A stretch of 64,000 bases of DNA from contig JAFAAW010000052.1 of NCBI GenBank assembly GCA_023426365.1, positions 18,060 through 82,059 on the forward strand, given 5' to 3'. Under the pieces are notes generated by a model. It worked only from the letters and a program-made list of their open reading frames with translations, was not told the origin of the DNA and did no database searches. Positions 8,028 through 15,678 of the stretch are shown here, one piece after another (the stretch's first letter is position 1; the number at the start of each line of letters is the position of its first letter). Both the position numbers and the translations under genes were made by a program. Source of the DNA: Pseudomonadota bacterium. GTDB taxonomy: Bacteria > Pseudomonadota > Alphaproteobacteria > Rhodospirillales > Magnetospirillaceae.

Positions 8028-9196
8028 CAGGCCGTTGCCCGCAACCGCCCGAACCCGGCTTCCAGATCGGCGATCAGGTCGTCGGCATCCTCAAGCCCGG
8101 CATGGAAGCGCAAGGATGGCCCCTTGGGTTCCCATCTGGTGGCGGTGCGCACGATCGAGTGCCCGCCGGTGGGAATGACCAGGCTTTCGAAACCGCCCCA
8201 GGAAAAGCCCAGATTGAAATGGCGATAGCCGTCCAGCATGGCGTCCACCGCCGCCTTGGGCGCCGGCTTGAGGATGACGCCGAACAGGCCGCAAGCGCCG
8301 GCGAAGTCGCGCTTCCACAGGTCATGCTGGGCGTCGCCGGGCAGCGGCGGATAGAGCACGCTGTCCACCTCGGGGCGCTCGCGCAGCCAGGCGGTCAGCT
8401 TCAGCGCGGTTTCGGCGTGGTGACGCAGCCGCACCGCCAGCGTGCGCAGGCCCCGCAGCCCCAGGAACATTTCCTCGGTGCCGGGGGAATGGCCGAAGGC
8501 CGCGACCGAGGTTTTGATGCGCAGCCACAGATCCTCGTCGGCCACCGTGATCGACCCCAGCATGGCGTCGGCATGGCCGACGATGTACTTGGTGCAGGCC
8601 TGGATGGACACGTCCACCCCGTGGGCGAAGGGCTGGAAGCTCAGCACGCCCCAGGTGTTATCCATGGCCACCAGGGCGCCGCCGGCATGGGCGGCGGCGG
8701 CGATGGCCGGGATGTCCTGGATTTCGAAGGTCAGCGAGCCGGGCGATTCGGTGAACACCAGCCGGGTGTTCGGCCGCATCAGCGCCGCGATGCCGCCGCC
8801 GATGGCGGGGTCGTAATAGGTGGTTTCGATGCCCAGGCCGGTCAGCACGGAATCGCAGAACTTGCGGGTCGGGAAATAGGCGGTGTCCACCATCAGCAGA
8901 TGGTCGCCGGCCCGCAGCAGCGCCATCAGCGTGCCCGTGATGGCGGCCAGGCCGGACGGCATGGCGATGGCGCGCACGCCGCCCTCGACGGCGGCCACCG
9001 CCTCTTCGAAGGCGAAGGTGGTGGGGGTCCCGAACCGGCCATAGCGCACGCCCTCGAACGGCTTCTTGCCGCTGGCCTCCATGGCGGCCACCGAGGGGTG
9101 GAGGATGGTCGAGGCGTGGTAGACCGGTGGGTTGACGGCGCCGTGGAAGCGTTCGGGATGGCGGCCGGCGTGGACGATCAGGCTGTCTTTCTTCAT
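8027..9196 (-). CDS. metC: cystathionine beta-lyase / Cys-Met metabolism PLP enzyme
   Basis: This 389-aa fold-type I PLP enzyme is of normal family length. Visible features are the N-terminal VNPPVYHAST segment, the PLP-phosphate region RYGRFGTPTT, MDNTW with Asp179, and the Schiff-base lysine Lys203 in CTKYIVGHAD. The sequence resembles bacterial cystathionine beta-lyases, which cleave cystathionine to homocysteine, pyruvate and ammonia; gamma-lyase or sulfhydrylase activity cannot be ruled out. I chose the ATG at 9196 (MKKDSLIVHAG), preceded by GGGAG; an upstream in-frame ATG at 9217 would add seven residues. It lies beside sulfur-amino-acid genes (sseA, cysK). Confidence 0.88.
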   Translation of the reverse strand: MKKDSLIVHAGRHPERFHGAVNPPVYHASTILHPSVAAMEASGKKPFEGVRYGRFGTPTTFAFEEAVAAVEGGVRAIAMPSGLAAITGTLMALLRAGDHLLMVDTAYFPTRKFCDSVLTGLGIETTYYDPAIGGGIAALMRPNTRLVFTESPGSLTFEIQDIPAIAAAAHAGGALVAMDNTWGVLSFQPFAHGVDVSIQACTKYIVGHADAMLGSITVADEDLWLRIKTSVAAFGHSPGTEEMFLGLRGLRTLAVRLRHHAETALKLTAWLRERPEVDSVLYPPLPGDAQHDLWKRDFAGACGLFGVILKPAPKAAVDAMLDGYRHFNLGFSWGGFESLVIPTGGHSIVRTATRWEPKGPSLRFHAGLEDADDLIADLEAGFGRLRATA

Positions 9197-9263
9197 GGCT
9201 CCCAGACACTCGGGCATTGGACCGGCGCCGATGGTGGCACCGGCCCTTGCCCGCTGCCAAGAC

Positions 9264-9506
9264 CTAATACCGGCCGGACTGATATTCCTGGCTGCGCTGG
9301 GGCTGGGTGTGCTCCTGGCCGGTTATTTTCTCCTGGGTGCGTTCCGAGGTCTGGTCGATGCCGCGCCCGGCTTCCGAGATGTCCTCGCCCATGCCGGAAA
9401 CGGTGTTGCACCCGGAGACCGCCAGCACCCCGGCCAGCAGCAACAGGAACAGACCGGCCAGCGGCGACGGGCGCGCGCGGACCGGCAACGGTATTCTGGA
9501 GAGCAT
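9264..9506 (-). CDS. entericidin-like small lipoprotein
   Basis: This 80-aa protein has a charged N-terminus, a hydrophobic segment and the lipobox AVSGC with Cys33 as the lipidation site. The sequence right after the cysteine, NTVSGMGEDISEAGRGID, is the entericidin A/B signature. In enteric bacteria EcnA/EcnB form an antidote/toxin lipoprotein pair linked to stationary-phase lysis. Only one member is seen here, and many alphaproteobacteria carry single copies of unknown role. The Gln/Glu/Thr-rich tail of about 30 residues is longer than in enteric proteins. Confidence 0.8.
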   Translation of the reverse strand: MLSRIPLPVRARPSPLAGLFLLLLAGVLAVSGCNTVSGMGEDISEAGRGIDQTSERTQEKITGQEHTQPQRSQEYQSGRY

Positions 9507-9605
9507 GTGGGCACCTCGTGTTCTGGCTGTCTGTCGCAGACGTGGGGTGACGGCGTCGGCGCATCAACCAACGGGCATGTGGGCGTATGGGGTAGGCTTG
9601 GAGAC

Positions 9606-9638
9606 AAAAAAAGGGCCGCGCCCGGGCGGGCGCGGCCC
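9606..9638 (-). terminator. rho-independent terminator of the cysK-sseA unit
   Basis: Read on the minus strand, a perfect 11-bp stem (GGGCCGCGCCC and its complement, 4-nt loop) is followed by a run of seven T. It lies 18 bp beyond the sseA stop. Confidence 0.9.
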
Positions 9639-9656
9639 CTTCTGCAAGAGGGGGGA

Positions 9657-10508
9657 TCAGCCGGTGACGGCGACCGCGTCGGGATGGGTACCCCATTCCG
9701 CCCACGACCCGTCATAGACCGCCACATCGGTCTTGCCCAGCAGGTAGAGCGCCAGCGCCAGCGTGCAGGCGGTGATGCCCGATCCGCAGGTGGTCACCAC
9801 CGGGCGCGCGAAATCCAGCCCGGCGGCGTCGAAGCGGGCCTTGAGCTCGGCGGCCGGCTTCATGGTCTTGCTGGTGTCGTCGATCAGGTCGGCGAAGGGC
9901 ACGTTCAGCGCGCCCGGCATGTGGCCCACATGCAAGGTCGGCCACGGTTCCGGCGCGGTGGCGGCAAACCGGCCGGCCGAGCGCGCATCCACCACCTGCT
10001 CGCGCTGGGTGTCCAGATTGGCCTTCATCTGTTCGAAACCGCGCACCAGGGTGGCGTTGACCTGGGGCAGGAAATGGCGGTCGCGCGGCATGGGCGGCAG
10101 ATCCTCCAGCGCGCGGCCCTCGGCCACCCACTTGGTCAGGCCGCCGTCCAGCACCGCCACGTCGCGATGGCCGAACACCCGGAACGTCCACCACACCCGG
10201 GCCGCGCCCAGCCCGGCGGAATCGTACACCACCACCTTGTTGCCGTTGCCCAGGCCCAGCTTGCGCACGCGGCTGGCGAACTTTTCGGGCCGCGGCAGCA
10301 TGTGGGGCAGGGGGCTGGTGGTGTCGGCGATCTCGTCGATGTCGAAAAACACGGCGCCGGGAATGTGGCCGGCATCGTATTCCTCGCGCGCGTTGCGGCC
10401 GCTGGCCGGCATGTGCCAACTGGCATCGACCACGCGGACGTCGGGCGCCGACAGGTGCGCCGCCAGCCACTCGGTGGAGACGAGGGCGTCCGGGTTGGGA
10501 TAGGTCAT
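9657..10508 (-). CDS. sseA: 3-mercaptopyruvate sulfurtransferase (tandem rhodanese)
   Basis: This 283-aa protein has two rhodanese domains (about 10-135 and 160-280), the normal size for the family. The C-terminal domain holds the active-site loop CGSGITA with catalytic Cys241; CG[ST]GVTA-type loops distinguish mercaptopyruvate sulfurtransferase from thiosulfate sulfurtransferase (CRKGVT). The N-terminal domain is the inactive, structural copy (GHIPGAVFFDIDE). It transfers sulfur from mercaptopyruvate to thiophilic acceptors. The ATG at 10508 gives MTYPNPDALVSTEWL. It follows cysK by 34 bp and shares its terminator, so cysteine synthesis and degradation are co-expressed. Confidence 0.93.
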   Translation of the reverse strand: MTYPNPDALVSTEWLAAHLSAPDVRVVDASWHMPASGRNAREEYDAGHIPGAVFFDIDEIADTTSPLPHMLPRPEKFASRVRKLGLGNGNKVVVYDSAGLGAARVWWTFRVFGHRDVAVLDGGLTKWVAEGRALEDLPPMPRDRHFLPQVNATLVRGFEQMKANLDTQREQVVDARSAGRFAATAPEPWPTLHVGHMPGALNVPFADLIDDTSKTMKPAAELKARFDAAGLDFARPVVTTCGSGITACTLALALYLLGKTDVAVYDGSWAEWGTHPDAVAVTG

Positions 10509-10542
10509 GCTTCCCTCGGTATGGTTGGGGACGGGCGCCGCC

Positions 10543-11547
10543 TCAGACCAGCCATTCGGGGAGGGGGAGGTTCCGCTCCCGCAGAAAAGCCGGGTTGAAC
10601 AGCTTGCTCTGATAGCGCGTACCATAATCACACAACACTGTCACCACCGTATGGCCCGGCCCCAACTTCCGGGCGACCTTCATGGCGGCGACCACGTTGA
10701 TCCCCGACGATCCGCCCAGGACCAGCCCTTCCTTTTGCACCAGATCGAAGATCAGGGGCAGGGCTTCGTCGTCGGTCACCTGGATCTGGTCGTCGATGGG
10801 CGCGCCGACCAGGTTCTTGGTGATGCGGCCCTGGCCGATGCCTTCGGTGATGGAAGTGCCCTCGGCCTTCAGCTCGCCATGGGCGTAGTAATTGTAAAGG
10901 GCGGAACCCATGGGATCGGCCAGCACGATCTGGACGTTCTTGTTGTGCTCCTTCAGCGCCATGCCGGTGCCGGCCAGCGTGCCGCCGGTGCCGACCGCGC
11001 AGGTGAAGGCATCCACCTTGCCGCCCGTCTGGCGCCAGATTTCCTGGCCGGTGGTGTGGTAATGGCCCAGGCGGTTGGCGGTGTTGTCGAACTGGTTGGC
11101 CCACAGCACGCCGTTGGGTTCGGTCTTGGCCAGCTCGCCCGCCAGGGTCTCGGAATAGCGCACGTAATTGCCCGGGTTGGAATAGGGCACGGCCGGCACC
11201 AGGCGCAGGTCGGCGCCGATCAGGCGCAGCATGTCCTTCTTTTCCTGGCTCTGCGTCTCGGGCATGACGATGACGGTGCGATAGCCCAGGGCGTTGCCCA
11301 CCAGGGTCAGGCCGATGCCGGTATTGCCGGCGGTGCCTTCGACGATGACGCCGCCCGGCTTCAGCAGCCCCTTTTCCTCGGCATCGCGGATGATGGCCAG
11401 CGCCGCGCGATCCTTGACCGACCCGCCGGGGTTCAGGAACTCGGCCTTACCCAGAATGGTGCAGCCGGTGGCCTCGGAGGGCCCCTGCAACTTGATCAGG
11501 GGGGTGCGGCCGATGGTGTCGAGAAAGCCGTCGCGGACGTCGGTCAT
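10543..11547 (-). CDS. cysK: cysteine synthase A (O-acetylserine sulfhydrylase)
   Basis: This 334-aa beta-family PLP enzyme makes cysteine from O-acetylserine and sulfide. The PLP lysine is Lys45 in NPGGSVKDRAA. The substrate loop GTAGNTGIGL, the phosphate-binding GTGGTLAGTG and the PLP N1 contact GGSSGIN are all present. I placed the start at the ATG at 11547 (MTDVRDGFLDTIG), because a sigma70-like promoter at 11585-11614 would lie across the alternative upstream start at 11589. It precedes sseA on the same transcript. The enzyme consumes sulfide from the cys cluster at 34.8 kb. Confidence 0.93.
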   Translation of the reverse strand: MTDVRDGFLDTIGRTPLIKLQGPSEATGCTILGKAEFLNPGGSVKDRAALAIIRDAEEKGLLKPGGVIVEGTAGNTGIGLTLVGNALGYRTVIVMPETQSQEKKDMLRLIGADLRLVPAVPYSNPGNYVRYSETLAGELAKTEPNGVLWANQFDNTANRLGHYHTTGQEIWRQTGGKVDAFTCAVGTGGTLAGTGMALKEHNKNVQIVLADPMGSALYNYYAHGELKAEGTSITEGIGQGRITKNLVGAPIDDQIQVTDDEALPLIFDLVQKEGLVLGGSSGINVVAAMKVARKLGPGHTVVTVLCDYGTRYQSKLFNPAFLRERNLPLPEWLV

Positions 11548-11584
11548 AGGGAGTGTTCTTTCGCCGTAAATTACACTTTCAATC

Positions 11585-11614
11585 ACCATATCAGAGCGAA
11601 ATCGCCTTAATCAA
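11585..11614 (-). promoter_or_regulatory. predicted sigma70-type promoter of cysK
   Basis: On the minus strand a -35 TTGATT (11609-11614) and a -10 TATGGT (11585-11590) are separated by 18 bp. The predicted transcript would begin near 11578, about 30 bases before the chosen ATG. Confidence 0.45.
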
Positions 11615-11643
11615 GCGCATTGAAATGTACAATTTCCGTATGG

Positions 11644-11676
11644 AAAAGGCCCTCGCCCCGGCAGGGAGGAGGGCCT
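11644..11676 (-). terminator. rho-independent terminator of the Nudix gene
   Basis: An 8-bp stem AGGCCCTC / GAGGGCCT with a 14-nt loop is followed on the minus strand by TTTTCC. It lies 20 bp beyond the Nudix stop. Confidence 0.6.
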
Positions 11677-11696
11677 CGGGCGAAAGCCGGGCGCGC

Positions 11697-12314
11697 CTAC
11701 AGGCCCCAGCGTTCCTTGAGCGCATGGCGTTCCAGCATCAGCCACTGGATCGAAATCACCGCCATGGAATTGTTGATGCGGCCGTCCTTGACCATCTGGT
11801 AGGCGTCGCTCAGCGGCAGGGTGAAGACGCGAATGTCCTCGCCCTCGTGCTCCAGCCCGTGCAGGCCGTCGATGAGGCTGGCATCCACGCGCGCGCAGAA
11901 CAGCTCGCAGGTTTCGGTCGAACCGCCCGGCGTGATGATGAACCGGCCGATATGGACCATGTCCTCGGGCACCGCGCCCGCTTCCTCGTGCGCCTCGCGC
12001 ACCGCCACTTGCTGGGGCGTCTCGCCCGCCTCGATGATGCCGGCCACGCATTCGATCAGCCATGGGTACTGGCCGGCGGCAAAGGCGCCGATGCGGAACT
12101 GCTCGATCATGGCCACCGCGTCCTGGACCGGATCGTACAGGATGACCACCACCGCGTGGCCGCGTTCGAAGATTTCGCGGGTGATCTCGGCGGTCCAGCC
12201 GCCGGCGAAGGTGCGGTGGCGGACACGGTAGCGGTCCATGGCGAAATAGCCCTGGAACATCCGGTCCTTGGCGATCAACTGCACGTCATCGGCGGAAAAG
12301 CGGGGTGCGGCCAT
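11697..12314 (-). CDS. Nudix hydrolase, ADP-ribose pyrophosphatase type
   Basis: This 205-aa protein has a perfect Nudix box from Gly92 to Gly113 (G-x5-E-x7-REAHEEAG), with Glu107, Glu110 and Glu111 positioned for Mg2+. Length and the flanking region (EQFRIGAFAA before the box and FIITPGGSTE after it) match the NudF/ADP-ribose pyrophosphatase subfamily, which hydrolyses ADP-ribose to AMP and ribose 5-phosphate. The ATG at 12314 has no rival. It is transcribed divergently from the OsmC gene, with 68 bp between starts, and terminates at 11644. Confidence 0.9.
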   Translation of the reverse strand: MAAPRFSADDVQLIAKDRMFQGYFAMDRYRVRHRTFAGGWTAEITREIFERGHAVVVILYDPVQDAVAMIEQFRIGAFAAGQYPWLIECVAGIIEAGETPQQVAVREAHEEAGAVPEDMVHIGRFIITPGGSTETCELFCARVDASLIDGLHGLEHEGEDIRVFTLPLSDAYQMVKDGRINNSMAVISIQWLMLERHALKERWGL

Positions 12315-12382
12315 CGGGGGACTCCCATGGGGTGGGGCGGGTCACCACCTGTACCCGGCAACCGCAGTCGAGGCAAGCCGCC

Positions 12383-12838
12383 ATGACCGACACGCCGCCG
12401 CCGGGCACCGTCATTGTCGCGTCCACCGGAGAGGGGCGCTGGACCCAGGCCGTGATGGCCGGCCGCCATGTCCTGCGCGCCGACGAGCCGGCCGAGGCGG
12501 GCGGCGACGATCTCGGGCCGGAGCCGCACCAGCTCTTGCTCGCCGCGCTGGGGGCCTGCACCGCCATCACCATCCAGATGGTGGCGGGCCGCAAGGGCTG
12601 GCCGCTGGAAAGCGTCCAGGTGCGGCTGCGCCGCGGCACCCTGCCGCCGGGCAACGGCAAGTCCGGCACGCTGATCCTGCGCGACATCGTGCTGGATGGC
12701 GACCTGGACGGCGACCAGCGGGCCAAGTTGCTGGAGGTGGCGGAAAAATGCCCCGTCCACAAGACGCTGACCGGCGAGATCACCATCGTCAGCGGTCTGG
12801 TCGGACGGGGCGGCGCGGTCACCGGCGGCGAGGAATAG
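12383..12838 (+). CDS. OsmC family peroxiredoxin-like protein
   Basis: This 151-aa protein has the OsmC/Ohr layout with the two reactive cysteines, Cys59 in LGACTAIT and Cys123 in KCPVHKTL. Members reduce organic hydroperoxides with dithiol reductants. The short length and CPVHKTL motif place it in the YhfA-like branch rather than Ohr proper. The ATG at 12383 (MTDTPPPGTV) was chosen because the earlier in-frame codons overlap the divergent promoter. Its 3' end overlaps the convergent esterase gene by 20 bp. Confidence 0.9.
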   Translation: MTDTPPPGTVIVASTGEGRWTQAVMAGRHVLRADEPAEAGGDDLGPEPHQLLLAALGACTAITIQMVAGRKGWPLESVQVRLRRGTLPPGNGKSGTLILRDIVLDGDLDGDQRAKLLEVAEKCPVHKTLTGEITIVSGLVGRGGAVTGGEE

Positions 12839-13754
12839 CCGCGCGGATGAAGGCGCAACACTCCGCCAGGGCGGCGCTGGCCTCGGGGAACAGCGGCGCG
12901 CAGACCGGGTAACAGTGGAACAATCCCTGGCCGACGCGCAAGGTGACCTCCACCCCGGCCCTGCGGGCTTGTTCGGCGAACATCGCCGCATCGTCGCGCA
13001 TCACCTCGTCGCCGCCCACATGGATCAGCAGGGGCGGCAGGCCGGCCAGATCGCCGAACAGCGGAGAAGCCAGCGGGTGGCGGGGGTCGCCCTTGCCAAG
13101 GTAATGGGCGGCGAAGGTGGTCCACGATCCCGGCGGCGCCAGCCGTTCTCGGGGCAGGTTGGCGACATAGCTGGCACCGCTGCACGACAGGTCGGTCCAC
13201 GGCGACAGCACCACCCCCGCCGCCGGCAGGTCGCCGCCCGCGGCCTTCAGCGCCAGCATGGTGGCCAGGGCCAGGCCGCCGCCGGCGGAATCGCCGGCGA
13301 AAACCATGTTCCGGGCGGCCACCCCCTGGCCGCGCAGCCAGTCATGGGCGGCCACCGCGTCGTCCACGGCGGCGGGAAAGGGATGTTCGGGCGCGAGGCG
13401 GTAATCGAACACCAGCGTGTTGCTCCGGCTGCCGCGTGCGAATTTCGCGGCGATGGCGGCGTGTGAGCGGCAATCGCCCATCACATAGCCGCCGCCGTGA
13501 AAGTACAGCAGCACCCGCGCGGGATCGGCGCCGGCAGGGCGCAGCCACAGGGCGTCGCGGCCGCCGATGCAGACCGCTTCGGTGGTCACGTCCTTGGGAA
13601 GCTTGCCGAACAGCCGAATGCTGCGGGCCGCCCGGGCGCGCAGCGCCGGGATCGAGCTGTCGGCGGTGACGGCGCGGCGGGCGTTGGCCTTGCCGCGCAG
13701 CAGGTGGCGGTGCTCCAGCAACAGCAGGAACAGCCGGCTTCGCAGACTGGGCAT
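12819..13754 (-). CDS. alpha/beta hydrolase, hormone-sensitive-lipase-type esterase
   Basis: This 311-aa esterase carries the HSL-family oxyanion motif HGGGY (86-90) and the nucleophile elbow GDSAGGG with Ser156. The catalytic Asp is likely in GGDEVMRDD and the His in GLFHCYP. These enzymes hydrolyse short-chain esters or lactones in the cytoplasm. It starts 10 bp after the DUF2087 gene, so the two form a small operon. The 3' end overlaps the OsmC gene tail to tail, leaving no room for an intergenic terminator. Confidence 0.9.
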   Translation of the reverse strand: MPSLRSRLFLLLLEHRHLLRGKANARRAVTADSSIPALRARAARSIRLFGKLPKDVTTEAVCIGGRDALWLRPAGADPARVLLYFHGGGYVMGDCRSHAAIAAKFARGSRSNTLVFDYRLAPEHPFPAAVDDAVAAHDWLRGQGVAARNMVFAGDSAGGGLALATMLALKAAGGDLPAAGVVLSPWTDLSCSGASYVANLPRERLAPPGSWTTFAAHYLGKGDPRHPLASPLFGDLAGLPPLLIHVGGDEVMRDDAAMFAEQARRAGVEVTLRVGQGLFHCYPVCAPLFPEASAALAECCAFIRAAIPRRR

Positions 13755-13764
13755 GGTGGTCCCC

Positions 13765-14295
13765 TCAGGCCAGGTGGCCGATCAGCGCCACCGCGTCGGC
13801 GGGCGGGCGTTGTTCCACCCGGCGGTATTGGGCGCCGTCCCGGCTGCGGTCGAGCCATCCGCCGTCCACCAGTTCGCGGCGGATCAGGGCATGGTCGCCA
13901 AAGCGGTGATGGGCGTTCACCACCTCGTTGATCTGCTTTTCCGTCATCGTCTGGCGCGCCGGCAGGCGCGACCACAGCACCCACAGGCACAATTGCTGTT
14001 CGCTGTATTTGCCCGGCCAGCGGAGCAGCGCGCCGTGGGTGTCGAAATGGCGGGCGACCCGGCGCACCTTGACGAAATCGGCGGTCGGGCGGGGTTCGGG
14101 CGGGTGGGCCAGCGCCCCGCGGGCGTGGGCCTGGGCGCGGAAATGCTGGAAGTTGCGGCAGCCGGCGCCGCGCGCCAGCATGTTCAGCAACTCCACATGG
14201 CCGGGCCGGTGGTCGAGACGGGCCAACTCGCCCTTGAGGGCGCGGGCCAGGGCCGAGATGTCCTCGGCATGGAAGGGCAAGGGGGTTCGGGACAT
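13765..14295 (-). CDS. DUF2087 domain protein
   Basis: This 176-aa protein has an N-terminal helical part (about 1-75) with a motif shared by small regulators (ALARALKGELARLDH, GHVELLNMLARG). A DUF2087 domain (about 85-165) is marked by LLRWPGKYSEQQLCL, MTEKQINEVVNAHH and HALIRRELVDGGWLDR. DUF2087 has a winged-helix-like arrangement and often occurs in proteins called transcriptional regulators; DNA binding here is inference. The gene leads a two-gene unit with the esterase. Confidence 0.8.
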   Translation of the reverse strand: MSRTPLPFHAEDISALARALKGELARLDHRPGHVELLNMLARGAGCRNFQHFRAQAHARGALAHPPEPRPTADFVKVRRVARHFDTHGALLRWPGKYSEQQLCLWVLWSRLPARQTMTEKQINEVVNAHHRFGDHALIRRELVDGGWLDRSRDGAQYRRVEQRPPADAVALIGHLA

Positions 14296-14483
14296 CGCTT
14301 ATCCTCACGACGTGCCGGTATCCACGGTGGGATTGTCGGTGGTCGCCGGCTTCCGACGCGGCACGGGGGACAAGTGTCGTGTCGAACGGACAATAAGCGG
14401 CAGGTTTAGCTCCCCTCGCGGGGCGGCGACGCCTGGGTGAACTGCCGACCGGGACTGCTTATACGCCCGGCCGGCGGTCCAAC

Positions 14484-14957
14484 TCAATAGCCTACGAAGG
14501 TGCCGGCGGCGCCGATGAAGGTGGTGACCAGGCCCAGGATCAGGTTGACCAGCACGATGGCGCGGATGCGCCCCTGCTGGACGGCGGCGGCGCCCAGGTC
14601 GTTGATGTCCAGCGCCCGGCGGAACAGGGTGAAGGGGACGGCGACCATGTACAGGTACAGCGCGATCATCACCACGCCGATGATCTGCATGATGTCGATA
14701 TGCAGGTTGCCGCCGGTGATGCCGCCGCGATAGCCGGTCAGCAGGACGCCATAGCCGGTGACCAGCAGCACGGCGATGGCAACCGCCGCCCAGCGGAAAA
14801 AGCGCGGCAGCACGCGGCGCCACAGCGCCAGGCGCAGGGACGGCGTCATCTCGGTCACGGCGGGGCGCAGCACCATATGGGCAAAGAACATGCCGCCCAC
14901 CCAGATGACGGCAGCCAGGGTGTGCAGACCGATGGTGGCGGCGAAAGTGTAATCCAT
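14484..14957 (-). CDS. CopD-like four-helix membrane protein
   Basis: This 157-aa integral membrane protein has four predicted helices, at about 8-30, 52-75, 86-108 and 130-155. It has a first-helix motif typical of the CopD/DUF4149-like superfamily (LHTLAAVIWVGGMFF). The TM1 His and TM3 region could bind heme or copper, as in relatives, but that is not shown. It starts 9 bp after the parA-like gene and is surely co-transcribed with it. Function is unknown. Confidence 0.75.
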   Translation of the reverse strand: MDYTFAATIGLHTLAAVIWVGGMFFAHMVLRPAVTEMTPSLRLALWRRVLPRFFRWAAVAIAVLLVTGYGVLLTGYRGGITGGNLHIDIMQIIGVVMIALYLYMVAVPFTLFRRALDINDLGAAAVQQGRIRAIVLVNLILGLVTTFIGAAGTFVGY

Positions 14958-14966
14958 GATCTTCCC

Positions 14967-15608
14967 TTAAAGTCCCAGCTTGCCCGAGATTTCGTCGGCA
15001 AGCGCCTTGATTTCCTTGGTGGCGGTGTGGCGCGGATTGCTTTCCGCCACGCCCTTGCCCTCCATCATGCTGGCGGCAAAGGCGACCCGGTTGCCCAGCA
15101 CCGTGGCGGCCACCGGCATGTCGGCCTCGACGATCTTGCGGCGCACGGCGTCCACCAGCTTGCCCTTGGGGGGCGTGCGGTTAAACACCACCAGCGCCGC
15201 CGATTTCTCCTTCTTCGCCATGTCCAGCGTGGGCTGGGTCGCCCACAGATCCATGGGCGACGGTTGCATGGGCACCATGATCAGGTCGGCGGTGCGCACC
15301 GCGATGCGCACGTCGGTTTCCGCGTGGGGCGGGCTGTCCACCAGGATCAGATCGACATCGCGCTTCATGCGGTCAAGTTCGGTGGACAGGCGCCAGCCCG
15401 AGGCCTGGACGAAGGTGATGCCGGCGCCGTCGCTTTCCACCAGCGCCTTGCGTACGTCGTACCAGGTGGCCAGCGACCCCTGGGGGTCGATGTCGATCAG
15501 GCCGACCCGTTTGCCGGCGCGGGCATAGGCGACCGCCAGTTGAGCGGCCATGGTGGTCTTGCCCGCGCCGCCCTTCTGCTGGGCGATGGTGACGATCTTG
15601 GCCGGCAT
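14967..15608 (-). CDS. ParA/MinD family ATPase, orphan
   Basis: This 213-aa protein begins MPAKIVTIAQQ and has the deviant Walker A box KGGAGKTT (residues 12-19), followed by DIDPQGS (A') and LILVDSPPH (B). Its small size and the lack of an N-terminal helix-turn-helix domain match chromosomal orphan ParA-like ATPases that position cellular cargo on nucleoid or membrane. No parB or parS-like partner is adjacent. The next gene encodes a CopD-like membrane protein with a 9-bp gap, which could be a membrane partner. The ATG at 15608 was chosen because upstream residues are not ParA-like. Confidence 0.88.
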   Translation of the reverse strand: MPAKIVTIAQQKGGAGKTTMAAQLAVAYARAGKRVGLIDIDPQGSLATWYDVRKALVESDGAGITFVQASGWRLSTELDRMKRDVDLILVDSPPHAETDVRIAVRTADLIMVPMQPSPMDLWATQPTLDMAKKEKSAALVVFNRTPPKGKLVDAVRRKIVEADMPVAATVLGNRVAFAASMMEGKGVAESNPRHTATKEIKALADEISGKLGL

Positions 15609-15678
15609 GGGTCCCCCTGGATGCGGCTGTTCTGGACGAAAGGCTAGCCGGTTCATACCATTTTGCAAGTGCGAATGG

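Noticed and set aside
9264..9506. Entericidin toxin-antidote pair
   Set aside because: Only one lipoprotein gene is found; no second entericidin-like ORF is adjacent, so a toxin-antitoxin role is not claimed.
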